From the NCBI GenBank assembly GCA_913044085.1, contig CAJWNW010000101.1:1-5809 (forward strand): a stretch of 5,809 bases of DNA, given 5' to 3'. Below are positions 1 to 5,709 of this stretch, piece after piece. The stretch is from an uncultured Flavobacteriaceae bacterium. GTDB taxonomy: Bacteria > Bacteroidota > Bacteroidia > Flavobacteriales > Flavobacteriaceae. The translations under genes were made by a program, and so were the position numbers. The notes under the pieces were generated by a model that was not told where the DNA came from, did not search any database, and worked only from the letters and a program-made list of their open reading frames with translations. Position 1 is the first letter of the stretch; the number at the start of each line of letters is the position of its first letter.

Positions 1-1
1 C

Positions 2-583
2 TGGGAAGAGGTTTTGTCAAATCTTAGCCCAGTGCTCCAGAAAATTTTCTTTTTCGGCTATGGTTTACTAATCCTATACATGATATTCTCATTTAACTCC
101 GAAGCTGTTATTGAGATAATCTATGAAATTACTGCGTTAAAACTGAAAAAAATTTTTGCTCCTCAAGTCACTCTTACTCTCTTTGTAATCTTGCTACTAA
201 TTACAACCTACGCGATTAATAAAAAACAAATTCCTGTCAAATCCGTACTCAAAGAAGTGTTTTCGCTACTAGTTTTTGCAGTTATTTTTAATTCCTCCTC
301 ACTTATTTGGGGATTTACCATCTACTTCATTTTTTGGCACAGCATCCCATCATTACTTGATCAAATTAGATTCATATACGGCGATTTAAAAAAAAACAGT
401 GTTTTGAAATACATCAAAGCTGCACTTCCATACTGGCTGGTTTCGCTTGTTGGTATTGCTCTTTTATTTCTGATTTTTAAAGATGAAAAACATTTTCACA
501 GCTTGTTTTTTGCATTTATTGCAGCAGTTACTTTTCCGCATGCCATTGTGATGCTTACAATGTTTTCAAAAAAGAAATCATAA
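2..583 (+). CDS. blh: Brp/Blh-like beta-carotene 15,15'-dioxygenase, C-terminal part (5' end outside window)
   Basis: The frame is open to the left edge: four codons (W-E-E-V) precede the TTG at 14, so that TTG is probably internal and the gene is cut by the window. About 193 residues are visible, against roughly 270-300 usual for Brp/Blh proteins. Counting from the TTG codon, hydrophobic segments lie near residues 10-28, 51-69, 82-108, 137-155 and 163-184, so this is an integral inner-membrane protein. The segment FWHSIPSLLDQI (His109) and the last helix with FPHAIVM (His176) resemble the conserved His-containing helices of the family, which cleaves beta-carotene into two retinals using iron. 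The position four residues after His109 is Ser, where well-studied members have a second His. The protein ends in a basic SKKKS tail. Retinal supply for a rhodopsin is the usual role, but no rhodopsin gene is visible. The family call is made from motif memory. A 9-A run lies at 388-396. Confidence 0.68.
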   Translation, partial: WEEVLSNLSPVLQKIFFFGYGLLILYMIFSFNSEAVIEIIYEITALKLKKIFAPQVTLTLFVILLLITTYAINKKQIPVKSVLKEVFSLLVFAVIFNSSSLIWGFTIYFIFWHSIPSLLDQIRFIYGDLKKNSVLKYIKAALPYWLVSLVGIALLFLIFKDEKHFHSLFFAFIAAVTFPHAIVMLTMFSKKKS

Positions 584-591
584 TTTTAAAA

Positions 592-639
592 AAACATAAA
601 AAAAGCGCAGTCATTTAAAATTGCGCTTTTTTTATGTTT
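592..639. terminator. Bidirectional intrinsic terminator between blh-like gene and dnaK
   Basis: A perfect 18-bp inverted repeat has its left arm at 592-609 (AAACATAAAAAAAGCGCA) and its right arm at 622-639, with a 12-base loop. The GC-rich core is GCGCA/TGCGC next to the loop, and seven A/T pairs follow it. On the plus strand the stem runs into seven T residues (627-633); on the minus strand it runs into seven T residues complementary to 598-604. It begins 9 bases after the plus-strand stop codon and ends 10 bases before the dnaK stop codon, so one structure can serve both convergent genes. Confidence 0.88.
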
Positions 640-649
640 AAAGATATAT

Positions 650-2554
650 TTATTTCACTTCCTCGAAATCTACATCTTCAACATTGTCCCCTTCTGCTTG
701 AGCAGGCTCTGGTCCGGCATCTGGGCCTGGAGCACCATTTGCTTGAGACGCTTGTTGTGCTTTATACATTTCTTCACTAGCCACTTTCCATGCTTCATTG
801 ATTTTCTCTAAAGCAGGTTCAATGACTTCAAGATTCTTGCTTTCATACGCTTTCTTTAATTCTTCCAAAGCAGCCTCGATAGGCTGTTTTTTATCGTCAG
901 ATAGTTTGTCTCCGAATTCATTCAGCTGCTTCTCTGTTTGAAAAATCATCGCATCTGCACTGTTGAGCGTGTCTGCTGTCTCCTTTGCTTTTGCATCTGC
1001 ATCCGAATTGGCTTCTGCATCACGCTTCATTTGCTCGATTTCTTCTTCTGTTAAACCTGAAGAGGCTTCGATTCTAATGTCCTGTGACTTATTGGTCGCT
1101 TTGTCTGTAGCAGAAACTTTGATAATTCCATTGGCATCAATGTCAAAAGTAACTTCAATCTGAGGTGTTCCTCTTTGTGCTGGAGGGATACCATCCAAAT
1201 GAAAACGTCCAATGGTTTTGTTGTCCGCTGCCATGGCGCGTTCACCTTGAAGCACATGAATCTCTACGGACGGCTGGTTGTCAGCCGCTGTAGAAAAAAC
1301 TTGTGATTTTTTTGTTGGAATGGTCGTATTGGCATCAATCAACTTTGTCATCACATTGCCCATGGTTTCAATACCAAGTGACAAAGGGGTAACATCTAAT
1401 AACAATACATCCTTAACATCTCCAGTTAAAACTCCCCCTTGAATGGCAGCACCAACGGCAACAACCTCGTCGGGATTAACTCCCTTGTTGGGTTTCTTGC
1501 CAAAAAATTTCTCAACAGCGTCTTGAACTGCAGGAATACGAGTGGAGCCACCTACCAAGATAATTTCATCAATATCACTTTTTGAAATACCAGCCGCTTT
1601 CAAAGCAGTTTGACATGGTTTAATAGTTCTTTTAACCAAATCATCTATTAATTGTTCAAATTTTGAACGAGATAAGGTTCGAACCAAATGCTTTGGTCCA
1701 CTTGCTGTGGCTGTTACATATGGCAAGTTGATTTCAGTTTGAGAAGAAGATGAAAGCTCAATCTTGGCTTTCTCAGCAGCTTCTTTTAAACGTTGAAGTG
1801 CCATTGGGTCTTCTCTCAAATCCATATTTTCATCTTTCTTGAATTCCTCTGCTAACCAATTGATAATTTTCTCATCAACATCATCTCCTCCAAGGTGGGT
1901 ATCTCCATCTGTTGCTAAAACTTCGAAAACACCATCACCAAGTTCTAAAATAGAAACATCGTGCGTTCCACCTCCAAAATCAAAGACAACAATCGTTTGG
2001 TCTTTTCCTTTTTTATCCATGCCATAGGCCAGGGCTGCTGCAGTAGGCTCGTTGATAATTCTTCGAACTTTTAAACCCGCAATCTCACCCGCTTCTTTTG
2101 TCGCTTGACGTTGTGCATCGTTAAAATAAGCAGGAACTGTAACCACAGCTTCTGTCACTTCTTGATCTAAAAATTCTTCTGCGGTTTTTTTCATTTTTTG
2201 AAGAACCATCGCTGATAGTTCCTGTGGGGTGTACAAACGCCCATCAATGTCAACACGAGGGGTATCGTTATCGCCTTTAACAACTTTGTAAGGAACACGA
2301 CCGGCTTCTTTTTTAGATTCCGAAAACTTATTTCCCATAAAGCGCTTTATAGAATAGACCGTTTTTTGAGGGTTTGTGACTGCTTGTCGTTTGGCAGGGT
2401 CGCCAACTTTTATCTCGCCACCTTCAACAAAAGCGATAACGGATGGAGTTGTTCTACGTCCTTCGGCATTGGTAATTACCACAGGTTCATTTCCTTCCAT
2501 AACAGATACACAAGAGTTTGTAGTACCGAGATCAATTCCTATAATTTTACTCAT
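650..2554 (-). CDS. dnaK: Molecular chaperone DnaK (Hsp70)
   Basis: This is a complete 634-residue Hsp70, the normal bacterial DnaK length. It is a cytoplasmic ATP-driven chaperone that binds exposed hydrophobic segments with DnaJ and GrpE. The nucleotide-binding domain spans about residues 1-380: phosphate-1 loop GIDLGTTNS (6-14), Lys70 in the YSIKRF segment, NEPTAAALAYG (168-178), phosphate-2 loop FDFGGGTHD (191-199) with Thr197 matching E. coli Thr199, and the adenosine motif ILVGGSTRIPAV (332-343). The interdomain linker DVLLLDVTPLSLG is at 382-394. The beta-sandwich substrate-binding domain follows to about 500, then the helical lid (about 505-600). A Gly/Pro/Ala-rich disordered tail ends in the acidic DVDFEEVK. 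The common GGGTFD motif reads GGGTHD here, which I believe is usual in flavobacteria. The ATG at 2554 gives the canonical MSKIIGIDLG start; upstream is A/T-rich with only a weak AGAAA. Neither grpE nor dnaJ is adjacent. A candidate sigma-54 promoter lies upstream and a shared terminator downstream. Confidence 0.99.
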   Translation of the reverse strand: MSKIIGIDLGTTNSCVSVMEGNEPVVITNAEGRRTTPSVIAFVEGGEIKVGDPAKRQAVTNPQKTVYSIKRFMGNKFSESKKEAGRVPYKVVKGDNDTPRVDIDGRLYTPQELSAMVLQKMKKTAEEFLDQEVTEAVVTVPAYFNDAQRQATKEAGEIAGLKVRRIINEPTAAALAYGMDKKGKDQTIVVFDFGGGTHDVSILELGDGVFEVLATDGDTHLGGDDVDEKIINWLAEEFKKDENMDLREDPMALQRLKEAAEKAKIELSSSSQTEINLPYVTATASGPKHLVRTLSRSKFEQLIDDLVKRTIKPCQTALKAAGISKSDIDEIILVGGSTRIPAVQDAVEKFFGKKPNKGVNPDEVVAVGAAIQGGVLTGDVKDVLLLDVTPLSLGIETMGNVMTKLIDANTTIPTKKSQVFSTAADNQPSVEIHVLQGERAMAADNKTIGRFHLDGIPPAQRGTPQIEVTFDIDANGIIKVSATDKATNKSQDIRIEASSGLTEEEIEQMKRDAEANSDADAKAKETADTLNSADAMIFQTEKQLNEFGDKLSDDKKQPIEAALEELKKAYESKNLEVIEPALEKINEAWKVASEEMYKAQQASQANGAPGPDAGPEPAQAEGDNVEDVDFEEVK

Positions 2555-2603
2555 AATTTCTAATTATTAATTTTTTTTGAAATATTTAATTCGAAAGTCT
2601 TAA

Positions 2604-2619
2604 GGCAATCATTGTGCCA
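2604..2619 (-). promoter_or_regulatory. Candidate sigma-54 (RpoN) -24/-12 promoter of dnaK
   Basis: On the dnaK strand the sequence reads TGGCAC-AATGA-TTGCC. It matches the sigma-54 consensus TGGCAC-N5-TTGCW at every defined base except the last, weak one. The invariant GG (2618-2617) and GC (2606-2605) are exactly 10 bases apart. Counting GC as -13/-12 puts the transcription start near 2593 and gives a leader of about 39 bases. I found no good match to the Bacteroidota housekeeping -7 motif (TAnnTTTG with an upstream TTG) on this strand between 2555 and 2646, which favours the sigma-54 reading. It is a prediction from sequence only. Confidence 0.62.
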
Positions 2620-2624
2620 TGGCA
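2615..2624. promoter_or_regulatory. 10-bp palindrome TGCCATGGCA overlapping the -24 element
   Basis: TGCCATGGCA is a perfect 10-bp palindrome whose right half on the dnaK strand forms the TGGCA of the proposed -24 box. Its half-site TGCCA resembles the TGACA/TGTCA half-sites of the neighbouring dyad, about 18 bp away centre to centre, so the two could be a tandem operator. The overlap may instead be a by-product of the -24 consensus. Confidence 0.35.
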
Positions 2625-2629
2625 GAAAA

Positions 2630-2646
2630 TATGACAAGGTGTCATA
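2630..2646. promoter_or_regulatory. Perfect 7-bp dyad TATGACA-agg-TGTCATA, candidate operator in the dnaK/panB intergenic region
   Basis: TATGACA at 2630-2636 and TGTCATA at 2640-2646 are perfect inverted repeats separated by three bases. Relative to the proposed dnaK start near 2593, the dyad spans about -38 to -54. It lies 46 bases before the panB ATG and can therefore influence either divergent gene. The short odd spacer and lack of a following T-run fit a protein-binding operator better than an RNA terminator. The binding protein is unknown: a sigma-54 activator or a repressor are both possible. It does not resemble CIRCE (TTAGCACTC-N9-GAGTGCTAA). Confidence 0.5.
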
Positions 2647-2691
2647 GTGGTACCGTTCTTTTTCACTATTTTTACAAAAATTTTTGATAAA

Positions 2692-3507
2692 ATGTCAAAC
2701 TCTAAAGAATACAAACGCGTAACTGTCAAATCTCTTATCGAAATGAAAGCTTCGGGGGAAAAAATATCCATGCTTACGGCTTATGACTATACCATGGCTA
2801 AGATTGTGGATGGGGCTGGAATCGATGTCATCTTGGTTGGAGACTCTGCCAGCAATGTCATGGCTGGTCATGAAACGACACTTCCCATCACCTTAGATCA
2901 AATGATTTACCATGCCTCTTCAGTCGTTCGTGCTATTGAACGTTCGCTAGTCGTAGTTGATTTGCCTTTTGGGACTTATCAAAGTGATTCTAAAGAGGCT
3001 CTGCGATCTGCCATACGTATCATGAAAGAAAGTGGTGGCCACGCTGTTAAATTAGAAGGCGGTAAAGAAATCAAAGATTCTATAAAAAAAATTCTCAATG
3101 CAGGTATCCCTGTCATGGGCCACCTGGGGCTTACCCCTCAGTCCATATATAAATTTGGTACGTATTCGGTTCGTGCTAAGGAAGAAGAAGAGGCTGAAAA
3201 ACTTCTAAAGGATGCAAAACTTTTGGAGCGTTTAGGCTGTTTTGCAATTGTACTCGAAAAAATTCCGGCTAAATTAGCAGAAAAGGTAGCAGAAGAACTC
3301 CGCATTCCTGTTATTGGTATCGGAGCTGGTAATGGGGCTGACGGGCAAGTACTTGTATTGCATGATATGCTTGGAATGACCCATGAATTCAATCCGCGCT
3401 TTTTAAGACGTTACATGAACCTTTTCGAGTCTATGACCAATGCTATTGGACAGTACGTATCTGATGTGAAATCTTCTGAATTTCCAAATAATGAGGAACA
3501 ATATTGA
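2692..3507 (+). CDS. panB: 3-methyl-2-oxobutanoate hydroxymethyltransferase (ketopantoate hydroxymethyltransferase)
   Basis: PanB transfers a hydroxymethyl group from 5,10-methylene-tetrahydrofolate to 2-oxoisovalerate, giving ketopantoate. This is the first committed step of pantothenate and CoA synthesis, in the cytoplasm. From the ATG at 2692 the protein has 271 residues, close to the family norm of about 260-280. The TIM-barrel motifs are intact: LTAYDYTMAKIVD (28-40), VGDSASNVMAG (49-59) with Mg ligand Asp51, VVDLPFG (88-94) with Asp90, KLEGG (120-124) with Glu122, MGHLGLTPQS (142-151), IVLEKIP (186-192) with the likely catalytic base Glu189, and IGIGAG (208-213). An in-frame GTG at 2647 would add 15 residues (MVPFFFTIF...) with no family support and would begin right after the regulatory dyad, so I reject it. 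There is no clear Shine-Dalgarno sequence; an A/T-rich leader precedes the ATG. It is the first gene of a three-gene operon. The weak TATTTTTA at 2667-2674 is the nearest thing to a -7 element. Confidence 0.97.
   Translation: MSNSKEYKRVTVKSLIEMKASGEKISMLTAYDYTMAKIVDGAGIDVILVGDSASNVMAGHETTLPITLDQMIYHASSVVRAIERSLVVVDLPFGTYQSDSKEALRSAIRIMKESGGHAVKLEGGKEIKDSIKKILNAGIPVMGHLGLTPQSIYKFGTYSVRAKEEEEAEKLLKDAKLLERLGCFAIVLEKIPAKLAEKVAEELRIPVIGIGAGNGADGQVLVLHDMLGMTHEFNPRFLRRYMNLFESMTNAIGQYVSDVKSSEFPNNEEQY
3493..3498 (+). promoter_or_regulatory. Shine-Dalgarno-like GAGGAA before the pseudouridine synthase gene
   Basis: GAGGAA lies inside the last codons of panB, 12 bases ahead of the ATG at 3511. That is somewhat longer than optimal spacing, but the site is stronger than any leader elsewhere in the window. 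It supports the 3511 start and re-initiation by ribosomes finishing panB. Confidence 0.4.
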
Positions 3508-3510
3508 TAC

Positions 3511-4221
3511 ATGTCACGAATTGTAACAGATGCATCCAACATACAGCTACTTTACGAAGATAATCATCTGATTGCTGTTAACAAACGTATTGGAGATATT
3601 GTTCAAGGAGACAAAACAAAAGACAAGCCGCTCTCAGAAATCTTAAAGGCCTATATAAAACACAAATACAACAAACCTGGGGCGGTATTTTTAGGGGTCA
3701 CCCATCGCTTAGACCGTCCTACCTCTGGCATCGTTATTTTTGCAAAGACCTCCAAAGCTTTAAAACGAATGAATCTGTTGTTTCAAGATAAGTGCATTCA
3801 TAAGACATACTGGGCGATTGTTAAAAACAAACCTATTAATCCTAAAGATACTTTGATTCATTGGTTGAAAAAAAATCCAAAAACAAATACAACCAAAGCT
3901 TACCCAAAAGAGATTAAAGACAGTAAAAAAGCGATTTTACATTACGAAGTAGTTAAGCAATTAAAAACCTATTCCCATTTGGAAGTCGTGTTGGAAACAG
4001 GGAGATCTCATCAAATTAGGAGTCAATTGGCATACATAGGTTCGCCCATCAAAGGAGATTTAAAATATGGTTTTGACAGAAGCAATAAAAACGGAGGGAT
4101 TCATTTGCATGCAAAATGCATCGAATTTACGCATCCTGTTTCAAAAAAAATGATTAAAATAGTAGCAAATCCACCAACAGATGTTTTATGGGACGAATGT
4201 TCTAAAATAAAAGCCCAATGA
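3511..4221 (+). CDS. RluA-family RNA pseudouridine synthase
   Basis: This 236-residue enzyme of the RluA/RsuA superfamily isomerises a uridine in rRNA or tRNA to pseudouridine. Visible motifs are the N-terminal LLYEDNHLIAVNK (13-25), the catalytic loop HRLDRPTSG (65-73) with nucleophile Asp68, the conserved FAKTSKAL strand (77-84), LETGRSHQIRSQLAYIGSPI (161-180) and GIHLHA (196-201). There is no N-terminal S4 RNA-binding domain, unlike RluC and RluD, so it is closer in build to RluA or TruC. The HRLD-RPTSG wording also recalls TruC, but the target nucleotide cannot be assigned. The ATG at 3511 starts 3 bases after the panB stop, and its TGA overlaps the start of the next gene. It is therefore the middle gene of a tightly packed operon and likely translationally coupled on both sides. 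No catalytic residue is missing. Confidence 0.94.
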   Translation: MSRIVTDASNIQLLYEDNHLIAVNKRIGDIVQGDKTKDKPLSEILKAYIKHKYNKPGAVFLGVTHRLDRPTSGIVIFAKTSKALKRMNLLFQDKCIHKTYWAIVKNKPINPKDTLIHWLKKNPKTNTTKAYPKEIKDSKKAILHYEVVKQLKTYSHLEVVLETGRSHQIRSQLAYIGSPIKGDLKYGFDRSNKNGGIHLHAKCIEFTHPVSKKMIKIVANPPTDVLWDECSKIKAQ

Positions 4222-5597
4222 AAGACCCAAAACAACTTATAAAGTCACAAAAAAGCTTTTTTGAAACCGGTAAAACACGTGATATTAGTTTTATTAAGGC
4301 TAAGCTTAAGCGCCTCAAAGAAAGTATTATTACCAACGAAGACGCCATACACCAAGCGCTTTACAAAGATTTTAAAAAACCAAAATTTGAAGCCTATATC
4401 AGTGAATTTGGCATTTTAATTTCAGAAATAGACATTGTACTCAATAATCTTTCAAAATGGTCTAAACCTAAAAAGGTACGTGCCTCAAAACTTAATTTTC
4501 CCTCAAAGGACTACATCTACAGTGAGCCATATGGTACTGTTTTAGTGATCGCGCCCTGGAATTATCCATTTCAGCTGGCCATCAGTCCAGTCATTTCAGC
4601 CATTGCGGCAGGAAACACCGTGGTCTTGAAGCCAAGTGAGGTGAGCTCACATACCGCAGTAATCATTAAAATAATTTTATCAGATATTTTTGATGATGCG
4701 CACCTTTGTGTTGAACTCGGAGGCGTTTCAGAAACCACTACACTATTAAAAGAAAGATGGGATTACATTTTTTTTACAGGGAGTGTCGCTGTAGGAAAAA
4801 TTATAGCAAAGGCTGCGGCCGTACATTTAACGCCTGTAACGCTTGAACTAGGTGGTAAAAACCCATGTATTGTTGATGAATCAGCTGATATAAAATTAAC
4901 CGCCAAACGCTTGGTATGGGGCAAATTTTTAAATGCAGGCCAAACCTGTATTGCACCAGATTATATTTTGGCGAATAATCGCATTAAAGCAGACCTTGTT
5001 CAACATTTAAAAACAGAAATTTTCAAAGCATATGGAGAAAATCCTGAAATCTCTCCAAATTATCCCCGAATTGTAAATGCAAAAAACTTACAGCGCCTTA
5101 CAGCCATGCTAGAGGATGCTGAAATCCTCGTCGGTGGTAATAGCAACATCAGCGATAATTATTTGGCCCCAACATTGGTAAATAATCCAAAATTGGATTC
5201 CAAGGTTATGGAAGGGGAAATATTTGGCCCAATTTTACCTGTTTTGGACTACCAAACTGAAAGAGACATCGAATCTATTGTGAAATCCTACGAAAAACCA
5301 TTGGGTTTCTATGTTTTCTCAAAAAATAAAGCGTTTTGCAATTCTCTTATCCAAAAATATAGTTTTGGAGGTGGCGCAGTCAACGATACGATGATTCATT
5401 TCGGAAACCCGAGATTGCCCTTTGGTGGGGTCGGAGAAAGTGGCATTGGTGCGTATCGTGGGCATTTTGGTTATGAGACCTTTACGCACAAAAAAGGCAT
5501 CATAATCAAAGCCAATTGGCTTGACATTCCATTGCGCTATGCGCCTTATAAAAATAAATTGAAGCTTCTCAAAAAAGCCTTTAAATGGCTCAGATAA
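4218..5597 (+). CDS. NAD(P)-dependent aldehyde dehydrogenase, class 3 / fatty-aldehyde type
   Basis: At 459 residues this is the short form typical of ALDH3-type enzymes (YwdH-like), lacking the N-terminal extension of the roughly 490-residue ALDH1/2 group. It oxidises an aldehyde to the carboxylate with NAD(P)+. Catalytic residues are present: Asn114 in APWNYPF, Lys138 in VVLKPSE, the coenzyme-binding FFTGSVAVG (185-193), general base Glu210 in TLELGGK, nucleophile Cys244 in GQTCIAPDY and Glu334 in EIFGP. RLPFGGVGESGIGAYRG (399-415) is the conserved C-terminal motif. The last about 20 residues are basic and hydrophobic (K/L/W/R-rich), which could allow peripheral membrane contact, as seen in some fatty-aldehyde dehydrogenases. 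The substrate cannot be named; a medium- or long-chain aliphatic aldehyde is likely. The ATG overlaps the preceding TGA by 4 bases (ATGA), which fixes the start and indicates translational coupling. There is no strong GC-rich terminator after the stop. Confidence 0.96.
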   Translation: MKDPKQLIKSQKSFFETGKTRDISFIKAKLKRLKESIITNEDAIHQALYKDFKKPKFEAYISEFGILISEIDIVLNNLSKWSKPKKVRASKLNFPSKDYIYSEPYGTVLVIAPWNYPFQLAISPVISAIAAGNTVVLKPSEVSSHTAVIIKIILSDIFDDAHLCVELGGVSETTTLLKERWDYIFFTGSVAVGKIIAKAAAVHLTPVTLELGGKNPCIVDESADIKLTAKRLVWGKFLNAGQTCIAPDYILANNRIKADLVQHLKTEIFKAYGENPEISPNYPRIVNAKNLQRLTAMLEDAEILVGGNSNISDNYLAPTLVNNPKLDSKVMEGEIFGPILPVLDYQTERDIESIVKSYEKPLGFYVFSKNKAFCNSLIQKYSFGGGAVNDTMIHFGNPRLPFGGVGESGIGAYRGHFGYETFTHKKGIIIKANWLDIPLRYAPYKNKLKLLKKAFKWLR

Positions 5598-5600
5598 TTA

Positions 5601-5709
5601 AAATAAATAACAATAGATATTTCTTATAATGTATATTCAAATTACTTATTTTGAATATTTTATAATGTTTATATCAAGTAAAGGTTTAATATTTTATTGT
5701 TATTTATTT
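5601..5709. repeat. Nested inverted repeats in the very AT-rich region after the aldehyde dehydrogenase
   Basis: An outer perfect 15-bp inverted repeat (AAATAAATAACAATA at 5601-5615, its complement at 5695-5709) encloses an inner perfect 9-bp hairpin (ATATTCAAA at 5633-5641, TTTGAATAT at 5650-5658, 8-base loop). A direct repeat TTATAATGT occurs at 5624-5632 and 5660-5668. Nearly all pairs are A-T, so the structure is weak as RNA, though it could form a cruciform or act as an inefficient terminator 4 bases after the stop codon. No mobile-element signature such as flanking target duplications was found. Confidence 0.5.

Noticed and set aside
388..396. Run of nine A residues in the blh-like gene as a possible phase-variation tract
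   Set aside because: The frame is intact, A-runs are common in this AT-rich genome (Lys-Lys-Asn codons), and nothing else suggests switching.
963..2570. Several 60-68 codon open frames on both strands within and at the start of dnaK
   Set aside because: They lie in other frames over a clearly conserved dnaK, with low-complexity Ser-rich or unfamiliar translations. They are shadows of the real gene.
2648..2662. A plus-strand sigma-54-like sequence, TGGTAC-CGTTC-TTTT, facing panB
   Set aside because: The -24 half is good, but the invariant GC of the -12 element is TT, so it does not meet the consensus.
2647..2691. GTG start for panB that would add 15 residues
   Set aside because: The extension is Phe-rich, unlike PanB N-termini, and would begin right after the TGTCATA arm of the dyad. 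The ATG at 2692 gives a normal-length protein.
2555..2691. CIRCE/HrcA operator or sigma-32 promoter before dnaK
   Set aside because: No TTAGCACTC-N9-GAGTGCTAA inverted repeat and no sigma-32-type -35/-10 pair is seen. The dyad present has a different sequence and a 3-base spacer.
3138..3392. 84-codon minus-strand open frame inside panB
   Set aside because: It is antisense to well-conserved PanB motifs, and its Ser/Ala-rich translation is typical of a shadow frame.
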